The notes: generated by a model not told the origin, from the letters alone. DNA of 58,313 nucleotides from Peptococcaceae bacterium (GCA_024655825.1 JANLFJ010000019.1:1-58313), one strand, 5' to 3'. Shown: positions 1-8,031, counted from the first letter of the stretch. Program-made: numbers and translations.

Positions 1-68
1 GAAGTTGTGGTATAATAGCCATGCAGGTAAGCCTCCTTGGTTTAATGTGTGGATTAGTCACTACTACA
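1..68 (-). mobile_element. 5' end of an IS1634-like insertion sequence (partial)
   Basis: Read on the minus strand, bases 23-1 start an open frame (Met-Ala-Ile-Ile-Pro-Gln-Leu) that runs off the window, with a strong ribosome site (AAGGAGG, about 37-31) in front. Bases 68-51 on the minus strand read TGTAGTAGTGACTAATCC, which resembles the end of the IS at the right edge (TGTAGTCACATAAATTCC at 57772). I infer that this is the upstream terminal repeat, leader and first codons of the same kind of IS. Its body lies outside the window, so the family is taken from the right-hand copy. Confidence 0.6.
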
Positions 69-366
69 TTTTACCATGAAAAAGCTTACCTGTATTTTTA
101 TTTGGGGTGGATTTTCTGTTAATTAATGATTGCCGCCCCGCAAATCCACATTCTTCGTTCTTTTATGGGGTAAATTTCTTTTTTGTGTTCCTTCCATCGC
201 TTGGGCCGCCGGGCTTGCCGGGCATCGCAAAAATCTCTATTTAGTATAGATTCGTGTCGGATAAAGTATAATATTGTCGAATAATATCGAAATAATTTGT
301 AAATATATTAAAGGTAAAATCAATTGAAAATTGAATATAAAATGTGTTATTGGAAAAAGATTTGAT
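69..366. other. Gene-free AT-rich stretch with promoter-like elements
   Basis: I see no gene here. It contains an inverted repeat (GTGGATTT 107-114 / AAATCCAC 142-149), a GC-rich patch near 205-230, and then a very AT-rich section. In the AT-rich section a perfect TATAAT (267-272) is followed at once by TGTCGAA (275-281), the core of a Spo0A box. No good -35 hexamer is visible and no gene starts directly behind it. It may be a promoter separated from its gene by the neighbouring transposon. Confidence 0.4.
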
Positions 367-411
367 ATCTCGTGATAGGAAAACATAGTAGTCCAAGTAG
401 TCGATGCAGAA
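367..411 (+). repeat. Imperfect direct repeat, copy 1, at the left end of the Tn554-like remnant
   Basis: This copy shares the pattern ATCTCGTG...CATAGTAGTcCAAGTAGtCGA with 436-477, about 69 bp downstream. Related sequence occurs in inverted orientation at 2431-2504. Repeats of this kind at the edge of a recombinase gene are likely recombinase-binding arms; that role is inferred. Confidence 0.5.
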
Positions 412-435
412 GTTTTTTACATGGACTACACTCCT

Positions 436-477
436 ATCTCGTGGTGGGTAGTTATAGTAGTTGAAGTAGCCGAAGTT
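436..477 (+). repeat. Imperfect direct repeat, copy 2
   Basis: This is the second copy of the 367-411 repeat: ATCTCGTGGTGGG, then TAGTAGTTGAAGTAGCCGAAG. It lies just before the recombinase gene and may also overlap its promoter. The shared ATCTCGTGG motif recurs inverted at 2491-2500. Confidence 0.5.
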
Positions 478-537
478 GACCGCTGGAAGTGAAAAAGATA
501 CATTGTTCATGCAGAAAATATGAAAGGAGCATGGACA

Positions 538-1665
538 ATGGAAGTAGTTCGAGTAAGGACTGAAGAGAACCATATCCGTTATTATCTGGCAGATGATAAC
601 GGACTTCCGGTAGAACCGGTACTGAGGTTTCTGAAGTTCAAAGACAATACCGGGTATGCAAGAAATTCACTGCGTATATACTGCCAGCACCTAAAGCAAT
701 ATTTTACATACCTGGGCGAGAGAAAGAAGGGGTTTACCGATGCCACTATTGATGACCTGGCAGGATTTATAGCATGGTTGCAGAACCCATATATCCACCA
801 GAAAGTGGTGCCACTCCTGCACAAGCCTGCCAGGAAGCCGCGCACAATAAACAGCACAGTTGATACAATAATGGCTTTTTATGATTACCTGACAAGGCAT
901 GGGGAGTATGAAGGGAAGTTACCAGAAGCACTGATGAAATTCATCAGGAACCCGGGTAGGAATTACAGGGGCTTCCTCTATGGTATAGCAGAGACAAAAG
1001 CAATAAAGAGCCATGTACTGAAACTCCGGATACCACATATGGGTCTTAGGACGATCAAGCGGGAGGATGCGGCGGAATTGCTGAGAGCCTGCGGGAACCT
1101 AAGGGATTATTTCCTGCTTTACCTATTATTTGAGACAGGCATGCGAATTGGCGAAGCACTATCGCTGTGGCTTGAGGACTTTGACTCTTCCGGCAACGCT
1201 ATCTTCCTTAAGGATAGAGGCGAACTGGAAAACCAGGCCGAGATAAAGACAGTGTCAAGCCCGAGGCGGCTTGATGCCACGCAGGAACTGATGGATATAT
1301 TCACAGAGTATGTCTGCACGTTCCATACCGAAGAGGTGCAGACAAACCACATATTCATAAAGCTCCGTGGAGGTGATGCTGGGAAGGCAATGGATTATAC
1401 GGACGTTGACAACCTTTTCCGTACGTTAAGGAAGAAAACCGGTATTGCCGTAACACCGCATATGTTCCGCCACACCTCGCTCAGCCTGCTTCATTCTGCA
1501 GGGTGGGAGCCTGAACTTCTCCGCGTGAGGGCTGGGCATAAAAACATTTATACGACAATCAACACATACGTGCACCCTTCGGATGAGGAAGTGGCAGAAG
1601 CCTTCCGTGCCGTGGCACCGGCGCTTAAGCCACCGGAAGCAGACGGGGAGGTGCAAGGGAGGTGA
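538..1665 (+). CDS. tnpA: Tyrosine recombinase, Tn554 TnpA-like
   Basis: A 375-residue site-specific recombinase that would cut and join the transposon ends through a covalent phosphotyrosine link. The N-terminal SAM-like core-binding domain covers roughly residues 15-115. The C-terminal catalytic domain shows Arg203 (ETGMRIGEAL), His308/Arg311/His312 (HMFRH), a GHK box near 335 and nucleophile Tyr344 (INTYVHP). All catalytic residues are present, so the enzyme may still work. I chose ATG 538 because AAAGGAG sits 8 bases upstream; an in-frame ATG at 520 lacks such a site. The stop overlaps the tnpB start. Family assignment to TnpA rather than XerC/D rests on the N-terminal sequence and the following tnpB. 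Confidence 0.8.
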   Translation: MEVVRVRTEENHIRYYLADDNGLPVEPVLRFLKFKDNTGYARNSLRIYCQHLKQYFTYLGERKKGFTDATIDDLAGFIAWLQNPYIHQKVVPLLHKPARKPRTINSTVDTIMAFYDYLTRHGEYEGKLPEALMKFIRNPGRNYRGFLYGIAETKAIKSHVLKLRIPHMGLRTIKREDAAELLRACGNLRDYFLLYLLFETGMRIGEALSLWLEDFDSSGNAIFLKDRGELENQAEIKTVSSPRRLDATQELMDIFTEYVCTFHTEEVQTNHIFIKLRGGDAGKAMDYTDVDNLFRTLRKKTGIAVTPHMFRHTSLSLLHSAGWEPELLRVRAGHKNIYTTINTYVHPSDEEVAEAFRAVAPALKPPEADGEVQGR

Positions 1666-2387
1666 ATTCATGCAAAGTTGCCCCGTCATTTGAAGCCGGG
1701 GACAAATATGCACAGATACTACTCTACCTGGAAGAGGATGAAGGCTATTGGTTGGATAATGACACATGGGATGTACGAGATAGTGTGTTTGCAACATACG
1801 GGCTTACTATCAGCATCCGCAATGCTACCAAACAGATTCATTTCTCGACATTTAAGGAGGGACGGCTGAAAAATGAGGCAAAATTCTATCTTGCATATTC
1901 ATTGAAAAATCGGCTTCTCTCACCGCTTAGCGTGTTCAACATGTTCAAAGCTCCGTTGGATTACCTCGCCTCTTTCATGAACGCTCATGGTAAGGGAATA
2001 AGTTTTAACGGGGTGGAAATTGGTGATATGCAGTTGGTCCGGTTTCTGAAAAACATGGGGATATGTTCGGAGAAATCAGACAGTGTGGCATATAGAAACC
2101 ACTTCAGGTTCAGGAGCGGGTTGCTTAGATTCATTACGGCTTACTATGATGAACGTGAGGAAACGGAAAAGGATGTGTGGATTGCCGTGAACATTCCGGG
2201 GGCAAGGTTATCCGCAGCCGAAAAGAGCGGCACAAAAAGGAGCCTTAGCTTCTATGACGTACCCGGACACTATCGGAAGATGACAAAGCGTTTTTTAAGG
2301 AGCCTGGTGACAAGGCGGAGTTGGTCATACAGCAAAAGACAGACGTATAGCCAAACTCGAAGAAGAAAACCGAAAACTCAGAATTGA
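1662..2387 (+). pseudogene. tnpB: Truncated Tn554 TnpB-like recombinase
   Basis: Resembles the N-terminal part of the large TnpB recombinase of Tn554-like elements (usually over 600 residues) but is only 241 residues long. It has no tyrosine-recombinase catalytic domain. From about base 2300 the protein changes to a basic, low-complexity tail (RRSWSYSKRQTYSQTRRR) that is the wrong frame of a tnpC remnant, so a deletion probably lies near 2300. The GTG start at 1662 overlaps the tnpA stop by four bases, a sign of translational coupling. It is almost certainly non-functional as a recombinase. Confidence 0.65.
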
Positions 2388-2427
2388 GAATGAACGTTTG
2401 CGAGGGCGGCTTTATGATATGAAATAA
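2311..2427 (+). pseudogene. tnpC: C-terminal remnant of a TnpC-like coiled-coil protein
   Basis: In the frame overlapping the tnpB tail, bases 2311-2427 encode about 38 residues ending in a heptad-like helix (RIAKLEEENRKLRIENERLR) and a stop at 2425. A short protein ending in such a coiled coil is typical of TnpC in Tn554-family transposons. There is no start codon and a stop lies directly upstream, so only the 3' end survives. It marks the right-hand side of the internal deletion. Confidence 0.55.
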
Positions 2428-2463
2428 CTTACATCGACTACATGTAGCTGATGTAAAAAACAC

Positions 2464-2495
2464 CGTGGTTACAGGGCTTTCAAGCCCTGACCACG
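2464..2495 (+). repeat. Strong hairpin at the right end of the Tn554-like remnant
   Basis: CGTGGT (2464-2469) pairs with ACCACG (2490-2495), and CAGGGCTT (2472-2479) pairs with AAGCCCTG (2482-2489), with a two-base bulge and a two-base loop. No T-run follows, so it is not a normal terminator. It lies between the tnpC remnant and the zinc-ribbon gene and may be part of the transposon end. Confidence 0.6.
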
Positions 2496-2521
2496 AGATA
2501 TCTACGGGAGGAAGATAAATT

Positions 2522-2710
2522 ATGATCAAAAAGATTTGCCCTCATTGTGGGAAGGATTCTTATTCATCCCATAACAATCCCGATTGGCAGTGTCCATACT
2601 GCGGAAAATACATCAAAAGAACATTCGGGGAGGGACCCTCAAAGAGAAAAAAAAATCATGATTCTTACATGAACTTTATTCCGCTGGTAAAGGATAAAAC
2701 AAGAAAGTGA
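2522..2710 (+). CDS. Small zinc-ribbon protein
   Basis: A 62-residue protein whose first 30 residues hold two CPxCGK knuckles (CPHCGK at 6-11 and CPYCGK at 24-29), enough for one zinc ion. The rest is basic and unstructured. ATG 2522 has GGGAGG about ten bases upstream. It sits directly beyond the transposon remnant, so it may be a passenger or the original neighbour. I do not recognise a specific family. DNA or RNA binding would fit a ribbon with a basic tail, but that is inference. Confidence 0.6.
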   Translation: MIKKICPHCGKDSYSSHNNPDWQCPYCGKYIKRTFGEGPSKRKKNHDSYMNFIPLVKDKTRK

Positions 2711-2775
2711 AGTAATAAGTTCTAGAACCTTTATGATAAAATAATATTGACACAACTCACTGGTCATAGGGAGGG

Positions 2776-3291
2776 TTGATCATTTTCCGGAAAAGCCGAT
2801 ATCTAAAACCAAGACGCCAGCTCAAGTCATTAAAAGAAATCAACCTTGCCTGTTTATGGAAACAGGGGAAAAGAGGACTGGTCCTTGACCTGGATAACAC
2901 GATCAGTCCCTGGAGGGAGAATGAAGTAACTCCGGAAGCTGATTCACTGATCAGGGAGGCTCTCAGATTGAAGTATAAAGTTTGTTTGCTGAGCAATGCC
3001 TCCTCCAAGCGTGTGGAAAGCATCGCTAGGCGATACAATATACCCTTTGTCGCCCCGGCCTTAAAACCTCTGAAAAAGCCTTACCGGAAAGCTATGGCCT
3101 TGATGAAGCTGCAAAGCGAGCAGGTTATAGCGGTGGGGGACCAGCTTTTTACGGATGTATTGGGTGGTAACCGGTCAGGCTGCTATACCGTTCTTGTCCC
3201 GCCACTGAATAAAAGGGAGTTTCTTTGGACTCGTTTGATGAGAGCCGTGGAAAGCCTGGTAATAGAAAACGGCTCGCAAAATGTTGATTAA
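2776..3291 (+). CDS. yqeG: YqeG family HAD-type phosphatase
   Basis: A 171-residue haloacid-dehalogenase-type phosphatase of the YqeG family. It has motif I LDLDNT with the nucleophile Asp38 and acid Asp40, motif II LLSNAS near residue 74, a conserved lysine region near 99-105, and motif III GDQLFTDV near 120. The substrate is not established. The only start that keeps the full domain is TTG 2776, because an in-frame stop lies at 2767; its GGGAGGG site is unusually close. The gene opens a run towards a MerR regulator and aroK, which fits Clostridia, where yqeG often precedes aro genes. Confidence 0.9.
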   Translation: MIIFRKSRYLKPRRQLKSLKEINLACLWKQGKRGLVLDLDNTISPWRENEVTPEADSLIREALRLKYKVCLLSNASSKRVESIARRYNIPFVAPALKPLKKPYRKAMALMKLQSEQVIAVGDQLFTDVLGGNRSGCYTVLVPPLNKREFLWTRLMRAVESLVIENGSQNVD

Positions 3292-3424
3292 CGCGGTAGT
3301 ATGTCTTGTTTTATCCGCTTTTTTCTAAAAAAAACAATAGGCAATAAAAGGAAAAAGGGCAATCCCGGTGAATGTATATTATTGGTATTTATTACCATAG
3401 CTTTTCACACGGGAGGTTGTCAAA

Positions 3425-3871
3425 GTGAAAAGAAAGCTTACGGTGAAAGAAGTTGCCCAGATCCTTCAAGTAGAGGAGAGCACCATCCGCTTTTGGGAGA
3501 GAGAGTTTGGAGAATACTTGCAGGTTAAGGCGCAAAAAGGTCAAAGAAACAGGTATACTCCGGAGAACCTGGAAATGCTGGGTAAAATTCGCGAATTGCT
3601 CCATACTGAAATGTATACCATTAAGGGAGCCAGAAGAAGGCTGGAACTGGACAGGGCTGTCGGCGACTCCCTTGGAGTTGAACATAATTTTAAGACCACT
3701 GTTCTATTCATGTTTTCCAATATAATGGATGAACTGCAGAGGGCCCGTGGTGAGGCCCAAGCCCTGTCCTGTGAATTGCAGGAATTGAAAAAAACGAAAA
3801 ACAGGATCGAGACACAACTTGAGGAAATTCGCGGTAAAAAGCTGTTTGGTTTATTTAGAATAAAAGGTTGA
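3425..3871 (+). CDS. MerR family transcriptional regulator
   Basis: A 148-residue protein with an N-terminal MerR-type winged helix-turn-helix (about 1-70: LTVKEVAQILQVEESTIRFWERE, given here only in part as VKEVAQILQVEE and IRFWERE). A long coiled coil at 90-135 probably gives dimerisation, and a short basic tail follows. There is no metal-binding cysteine set, so the ligand is unknown. The start is GTG 3425 behind GGGAGG. The 130-base leader contains a nested imperfect inverted repeat (about 3364-3414) whose right arm reaches the ribosome site, possibly for control of translation. Confidence 0.8.
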   Translation: MKRKLTVKEVAQILQVEESTIRFWEREFGEYLQVKAQKGQRNRYTPENLEMLGKIRELLHTEMYTIKGARRRLELDRAVGDSLGVEHNFKTTVLFMFSNIMDELQRARGEAQALSCELQELKKTKNRIETQLEEIRGKKLFGLFRIKG

Positions 3872-3917
3872 AAAAAAGCTGGAACAATCAAACCAATTAA
3901 ATGGGGCAGGTGGCCGT

Positions 3918-4457
3918 ATGAAACCTAATATAGTTTTAATAGGCTTTATGGGAACAGGCAAAACTGCGGTGGGGAAAAGACTGGCGGCGCTTTTAAATAA
4001 AACCTTTTATGATACCGATCAGGAAATTGAAGAGGTTTCCGGGATGACAGTAAGCCAGCTGTTTAATAAGTACGGCGAGGTCCGGTTTCGCTCCGAAGAG
4101 AACCTTGCAGTGGCCAGGCTGGCCCAGCATGAGGATGTGGTGATTGCCACCGGAGGGGGTGTGGTGCTTGATAAAAGGAATATGGAGCTGCTTGCTGAAA
4201 AAGGGATTATCATTTGTTTGACCGCTTCTCCCGAAGTAATCTACGAAAGGGTTAGGCGCCGTAACAACAGGCCTCTTTTGAGAAAGGGCGACATGTACCA
4301 GACCATTAAGGAATTGCTGGCCCAAAGAGAGGATTTTTACAGGTGCGCCGATTTTTACATTGATACTTCCGACATGGACTTGCAGGATATTATCGACAGG
4401 ATTATAGCCTTCCTTAACGAGTACCGCAGGCAGGAGCAGGAAAAAGAGAACGCCTGA
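3918..4457 (+). CDS. aroK: Shikimate kinase
   Basis: A 179-residue cytoplasmic enzyme that phosphorylates shikimate at O-3 with ATP, in the route to chorismate and aromatic amino acids. The P-loop GFMGTGKTAVG covers residues 9-19. The shikimate-binding DTD is at about 34-36, an arginine pair follows at RFRSEE, and ATGGGVV near 78 contacts substrate. The lid segment RRRNNRPLL is near 115. Length is normal for the family. A 46-base gap with no terminator separates it from the MerR gene, and a terminator follows it. The other chorismate gene here is aroQ at 10152. Confidence 0.95.
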   Translation: MKPNIVLIGFMGTGKTAVGKRLAALLNKTFYDTDQEIEEVSGMTVSQLFNKYGEVRFRSEENLAVARLAQHEDVVIATGGGVVLDKRNMELLAEKGIIICLTASPEVIYERVRRRNNRPLLRKGDMYQTIKELLAQREDFYRCADFYIDTSDMDLQDIIDRIIAFLNEYRRQEQEKENA

Positions 4458-4518
4458 TTCTCACAAGGTATTACTGCTTCCTTGAATTTGAATAATGAAA
4501 AAGTCATCAAGAGATTGA

Positions 4519-4541
4519 GAGCCTTGGGCAAGGCTCTTTTT
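4519..4541 (+). terminator. Rho-independent terminator after aroK
   Basis: GAGCCTT (4519-4525), loop GGGC, AAGGCTC (4530-4536), then five Ts. It is a clean seven-pair stem and ends the yqeG-aroK group. Confidence 0.85.
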
Positions 4542-4617
4542 GTGTGTAAAAGGATTTTGCAGATTGGATGTCGAAAAAAGAAAACTGGAATGGACTGTGG
4601 ACGGAGGTCAGAGTTGC

Positions 4618-5688
4618 ATGGATGTTGTTTCACTATTAAAAAAAGCGCTGGCGATGGACGCTTCTGATATTCACTTGACGGTTGGAACTTCACCGGTATT
4701 GAGGATAAACGGGGTTCTGGTAAAATTGGAAGCGGGTGAAGAAATGGGTTACCCTTTGACCCAATCAGACACAATGCAGGCGGTCAGGGCCTTGATGACT
4801 GATGAGCAGTTCGAAACCTGGAAGCAAAAAGGGGAGCTGGATTTTTCCTATTCACTTCCGGGGGTAGGAAGGTTTAGGGTAAGTTCGTACCGGCAAAGGG
4901 GCTGCGCAACCCTGGCCATCAGATTGATGCCTTATATAGTACCTTCTCTTGAGTCGCTGGGACTACCTCCTGCTGTCGCTGGTATGGCGGATAAAAAGCA
5001 AGGGCTTGTGCTGGTTACGGGCCCTGCGGGCAGCGGCAAATCCACAACCCTGGCTGCGCTTATTGACAAGATCAACAGGGAACGGGCCTGCCACATCATA
5101 ACCATAGAAGATCCGATCGAATACCTTCACCAGCACAAAAAAAGCATAGTGGAACAGCGGGAAATCGGGAGTGATACCCATTCAATGACCGCCGCTTTGC
5201 AGGCGTCGCTTCGCCAGGATCCTGACGTGATCGTGGTGGGAGATATGCGGGCTTTAGAGACTATATCCACTTCGATAACGGCTGCGGATACGGGTCACCT
5301 CGTTTTTGCCACAATGCACACCAACAGTGCGGCCAAGACGGTTGAGCATATTATTGAAGTATTTCCAGCAGGCCAGCAGGAACAAATAAAAGTCCAGCTT
5401 GCCGCTACTCTCCAGGGGGTGATCACCCAGCAGCTCTTACCCTGCAGAGCCGGCAGCGGGCGGGTGCTGGCGGCTGAAGTTCTCATAGCCACACCTGCGG
5501 TTCGCAGCCTGATCCGCGAAGGGAAAACCCACCAGCTCTCCAATGCGATGCAAACAGGCGGGCGGTGGGGGATGGCAACTATGGACATGTCCTTGAAAGA
5601 GCTTGTAAGGACGGGCCAGGTCAGCCTGGAAACAGCCCTGCAGTACTGTGCGGATAGGGAAAGCTTTACTCGCGGGCTCAGCTCATAA
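4618..5688 (+). CDS. pilT: PilT-like type IV pilus retraction ATPase
   Basis: A 356-residue secretion-type ATPase of the PilT/PilU group, expected to drive pilus disassembly as a hexamer at the inner membrane face. The N-terminal PAS-like domain (about 1-100) contains DASDIHLTVG. Walker A is GPAGSGKST near 136, the Asp box ITIEDPIE near 165, and Walker B DPDVIVVGDMR near 202. His boxes FATMHTNS follow near 235. I chose ATG 4618, with GGAGGT upstream, over an earlier in-frame start inside the aroK terminator. The prepilin peptidase gene follows after one base. No pilin or assembly ATPase lies nearby. Confidence 0.9.
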   Translation: MDVVSLLKKALAMDASDIHLTVGTSPVLRINGVLVKLEAGEEMGYPLTQSDTMQAVRALMTDEQFETWKQKGELDFSYSLPGVGRFRVSSYRQRGCATLAIRLMPYIVPSLESLGLPPAVAGMADKKQGLVLVTGPAGSGKSTTLAALIDKINRERACHIITIEDPIEYLHQHKKSIVEQREIGSDTHSMTAALQASLRQDPDVIVVGDMRALETISTSITAADTGHLVFATMHTNSAAKTVEHIIEVFPAGQQEQIKVQLAATLQGVITQQLLPCRAGSGRVLAAEVLIATPAVRSLIREGKTHQLSNAMQTGGRWGMATMDMSLKELVRTGQVSLETALQYCADRESFTRGLSS

Positions 5689-5689
5689 G

Positions 5690-6199
5690 ATGAGGAACGG
5701 TTTTTATATGGCCAATGCTGCTGGGTGGCTGGTAGTCATCTTTTTGCTGGGGCCGACAGTCCGCGGGGTGGCCGGAGCAGTAATGTATTCGCTTTTTTTG
5801 TTGATAGCCCGCGTTGATCTTGAGTCCCGCCTTATCCCCAATATGCTTGTAGCGGCTGTCCTGCTGGCAGGGGTCATGTACCATTTTCTTACCAGGGACC
5901 TCAGTATTACCAGCCGGCTGGCGGGAATGGGAGCGGGGTTCCTTGCGCTTTTTTCAGTATGTCTTTTAAGCCGCGGGGGCGTGGGCGGCGGTGATGTTAA
6001 ACTGCTGTCGGCTATAGGGTTTTGGCTTGGCTGTCCGGGCGTCCTTTACGCCCTCTTTATCGCCGCAGTGGGGGGAAGCCTGGCCGGCCTTATCCTGATG
6101 GCCGCAGGGAAGAAAAAGAAAGCGGACACCATTGCCTTTGGACCATTTTTGGCCCTGGGTTTTATCATTGTTTTCCTGACCGGAACGTATACTGGTTGA
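5690..6199 (+). CDS. Prepilin peptidase (A24 family, short form)
   Basis: About 169 residues and very hydrophobic, with some five or six membrane segments. It is an aspartic protease that cleaves the leader of type IV prepilins at the membrane. Both catalytic aspartates appear: one in ARVDLESRLIPN and one in the GGGDVKLL motif. It lacks the N-terminal cytosolic methyltransferase domain of PilD, as archaeal and some Firmicute versions do, so N-methylation may be absent. ATG 5690 follows the pilT stop by one base; ATG 5708 behind GAGGAACGG is an alternative. Confidence 0.85.
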   Translation: MRNGFYMANAAGWLVVIFLLGPTVRGVAGAVMYSLFLLIARVDLESRLIPNMLVAAVLLAGVMYHFLTRDLSITSRLAGMGAGFLALFSVCLLSRGGVGGGDVKLLSAIGFWLGCPGVLYALFIAAVGGSLAGLILMAAGKKKKADTIAFGPFLALGFIIVFLTGTYTG

Positions 6200-6263
6200 A
6201 GACAGGCAGTGCTTGTGGAATGATGAAAAGCGAGTTGAGAATCAAAGAAAAGGGGGAACTTCT

Positions 6264-6533
6264 TTGGAACTGGTGAATTATACATTGATTTGGGTGTGGG
6301 ATGTGTTAGACGAAATGCTGGCACAGAGACCCGAGATCTGCCGGTGTGAGAAATGTCGTTATGACATGGCCTGTCTGGCTCTCAACCGTCTTAAACCTCA
6401 TTACGCCGTCAGCAAGCATGGTTCGGTATATACCAGAACTAAGATGCTTTCCCAGCAGCACCAAGCTACAGTGCTTACGGAAGTTATCAGGGCGATAGAA
6501 CAGGTGAGCAAAAACCCTCACCATCTTGAATGA
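6264..6533 (+). CDS. ComFB-like late competence protein
   Basis: About 90 residues. The N-terminal ELVNYTLIWVWDVLDEML and the cysteine-rich CRCEKCRYDMACLALN match the ComFB family. Its role in DNA uptake or pilus function is unresolved; ComFB-type proteins in cyanobacteria bind cyclic dinucleotides. The cysteines could bind zinc. TTG 6264 is chosen because AAGGGGG lies a few bases upstream and the family begins at this point. It lies just behind pilT and the prepilin peptidase, which fits a pilus/competence context. Confidence 0.75.
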   Translation: MELVNYTLIWVWDVLDEMLAQRPEICRCEKCRYDMACLALNRLKPHYAVSKHGSVYTRTKMLSQQHQATVLTEVIRAIEQVSKNPHHLE

Positions 6534-6596
6534 TCCCGTAAAGATGATGCAATACTATGGGCAGTATTTAATTAGACTAAGTACCGGAGGCAAAAT

Positions 6597-8012
6597 ATGG
6601 ATAAAAAAGTAATACTGGAAGTGTTAAAAAAAGCTCTCCGTCATGGGGCCGATTTTGCCGAACTGTTTTGGGAGCATAAAGAAACTTCCACTATCGGCTG
6701 CGAGGAAAACCGTATCGAGCGGATTAATTCGGGGATAGATGAAGGCGCTGGCATACGTGTCATTTGCGGAGACAGCACTTCGTACGCGTACACTAATGAG
6801 CTGAGCCTGGACAGGCTGCTTGTAGCGGCGGAGATCGCCGGGAAGGTAGCCTGGAATAAGGAGAAAAGGGAAAGAGAAATAAAGTTTTTTACCCCAAAGA
6901 CCAAGGCCGGTTTCGACATCGAGGTTCCTCCCGGTGAAGTAAAAATGGAAACCAAGGCCGGCAGGGTCTTGGAAGCCAGCGAGGCCGCGCGGCGCATTGA
7001 TCCCAGGATCCGCCAGGTGTCGGTAGGATACAGCGATGTCCGGCAGCAGGTGATTGTAGCCAATTCGGAAGGTGTATATGTTGAGGACCTCCGCACGAGG
7101 ACCCGGCTTTCCGTAAATGCCGTTGCCACCGGGGAAGGAATTGTCCAGACAGGGTATTTTACGGCCGGCGGTACGACCGGCTTTGAAATGTTCAAGGAAA
7201 ATGACCCGGCTGAAATCGGAGAAAAGGCAGCCCGGAGGGCTGTTCTCATGCTGTCTGCCGGTCCTGCTCCGGCAGGCAAGATGCCCGTGGTTATTTCGGG
7301 GCAAGCGGGCGGGACGATGATTCATGAGGCTTGCGGGCACGGGCTGGAAGCAGATCTTGTACAAAAAGGCCTTTCCGTTTATGCTGGAAAAAAGGGAAAA
7401 CAGGTGGCTTCGCTGCTGGTAACAGTTGTTGACGATGGGCTTCTTGCGGGGAAATACGGCTCCATTCGTTATGATGATGAAGGATGCCCGGCTCAAAAGA
7501 CAGTGCTGATAAGAAACGGGGTTCTGGAGGAGTTTATGTATGATTACCAGACCGCCCGCAGGGAAGGGCGCGAGTCCACCGGAAACGGGCGGCGCGAGTC
7601 ATATCACAACCGCCCGCTTCCCCGCATGCGCAATACATACATCGCCCCGGGGAAAACTGATCCCGAAAGGATTATCAAAGAAACCAAGGAAGGGTTGCTG
7701 GTCACGGCCATGGGCGGCGGCCAGGTTAACACCACAAACGGTGACTACGTCTTTGACGTTGCCGAGGCTTACTTGATCCGGGACGGAGAAGTCGCCTGCC
7801 CGGTAAGAGGGGCAACTCTTACCGGAAACGGACCTGAAACTTTGCAGCTTGTGGAGATGGTAGGAAAGGACTGGGGTTTTTCTATAGGGGTATGCGGAAA
7901 AGACGGGCAAGGGGTACCTGTTTCTGATGCCCAGCCCACCCTGGCTGTGAAGGAATTGATTGTGGGCGGGAGAGGGAACGGCCGTCCAAACGGCCGAATC
8001 AGGAGATTGTAA
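6597..8012 (+). CDS. tldD: TldD metalloprotease subunit
   Basis: 471 residues, full length for TldD. The zinc motif HEACGH (His243, Glu244, His248) sits in MIHEACGHGLE. TldD works with TldE as a heterodimeric peptidase that degrades unfolded peptides and matures some ribosomal or modified peptides. TldD carries the active site; TldE lacks the motif. ATG 6597 follows CCGGAGG. The partner tldE starts at 8718, with a DNA glycosylase gene in between. Confidence 0.95.
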   Translation: MDKKVILEVLKKALRHGADFAELFWEHKETSTIGCEENRIERINSGIDEGAGIRVICGDSTSYAYTNELSLDRLLVAAEIAGKVAWNKEKREREIKFFTPKTKAGFDIEVPPGEVKMETKAGRVLEASEAARRIDPRIRQVSVGYSDVRQQVIVANSEGVYVEDLRTRTRLSVNAVATGEGIVQTGYFTAGGTTGFEMFKENDPAEIGEKAARRAVLMLSAGPAPAGKMPVVISGQAGGTMIHEACGHGLEADLVQKGLSVYAGKKGKQVASLLVTVVDDGLLAGKYGSIRYDDEGCPAQKTVLIRNGVLEEFMYDYQTARREGRESTGNGRRESYHNRPLPRMRNTYIAPGKTDPERIIKETKEGLLVTAMGGGQVNTTNGDYVFDVAEAYLIRDGEVACPVRGATLTGNGPETLQLVEMVGKDWGFSIGVCGKDGQGVPVSDAQPTLAVKELIVGGRGNGRPNGRIRRL

Positions 8013-8031
8013 GGGATACGGGAGAGAGATA

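Larger units (their letters stand above)
367..2504 (+). mobile_element. Tn554-like transposon remnant
   Basis: The unit has a tnpA-like tyrosine recombinase, an overlapping tnpB-like gene that is cut short, and the last 38 codons of a tnpC-like coiled-coil gene. This is the A-B-C order of Tn554-family transposons with a deletion running from tnpB into tnpC. Imperfect repeats flank the genes: two direct copies on the left (367-411 and 436-477) and related inverted sequence on the right (about 2431-2504). The right side also carries GATGTA, the hexanucleotide core used by Tn554. The exact ends are not certain. No resistance cargo is visible. Confidence 0.6.

Noticed and set aside
241-573. 110-residue minus-strand open frame
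   Set aside because: Its composition (Tyr/Phe/Asn-rich) reflects AT-rich DNA; it overlaps the tnpA start and has no ribosome site.
3301-3528. 75-residue plus-strand frame before the MerR gene
   Set aside because: It has no recognisable domain and overlaps the well-supported MerR start.
6624-7496. 290-residue frame antisense to tldD
   Set aside because: It is a shadow of a strong coding gene, with no family pattern or ribosome site.
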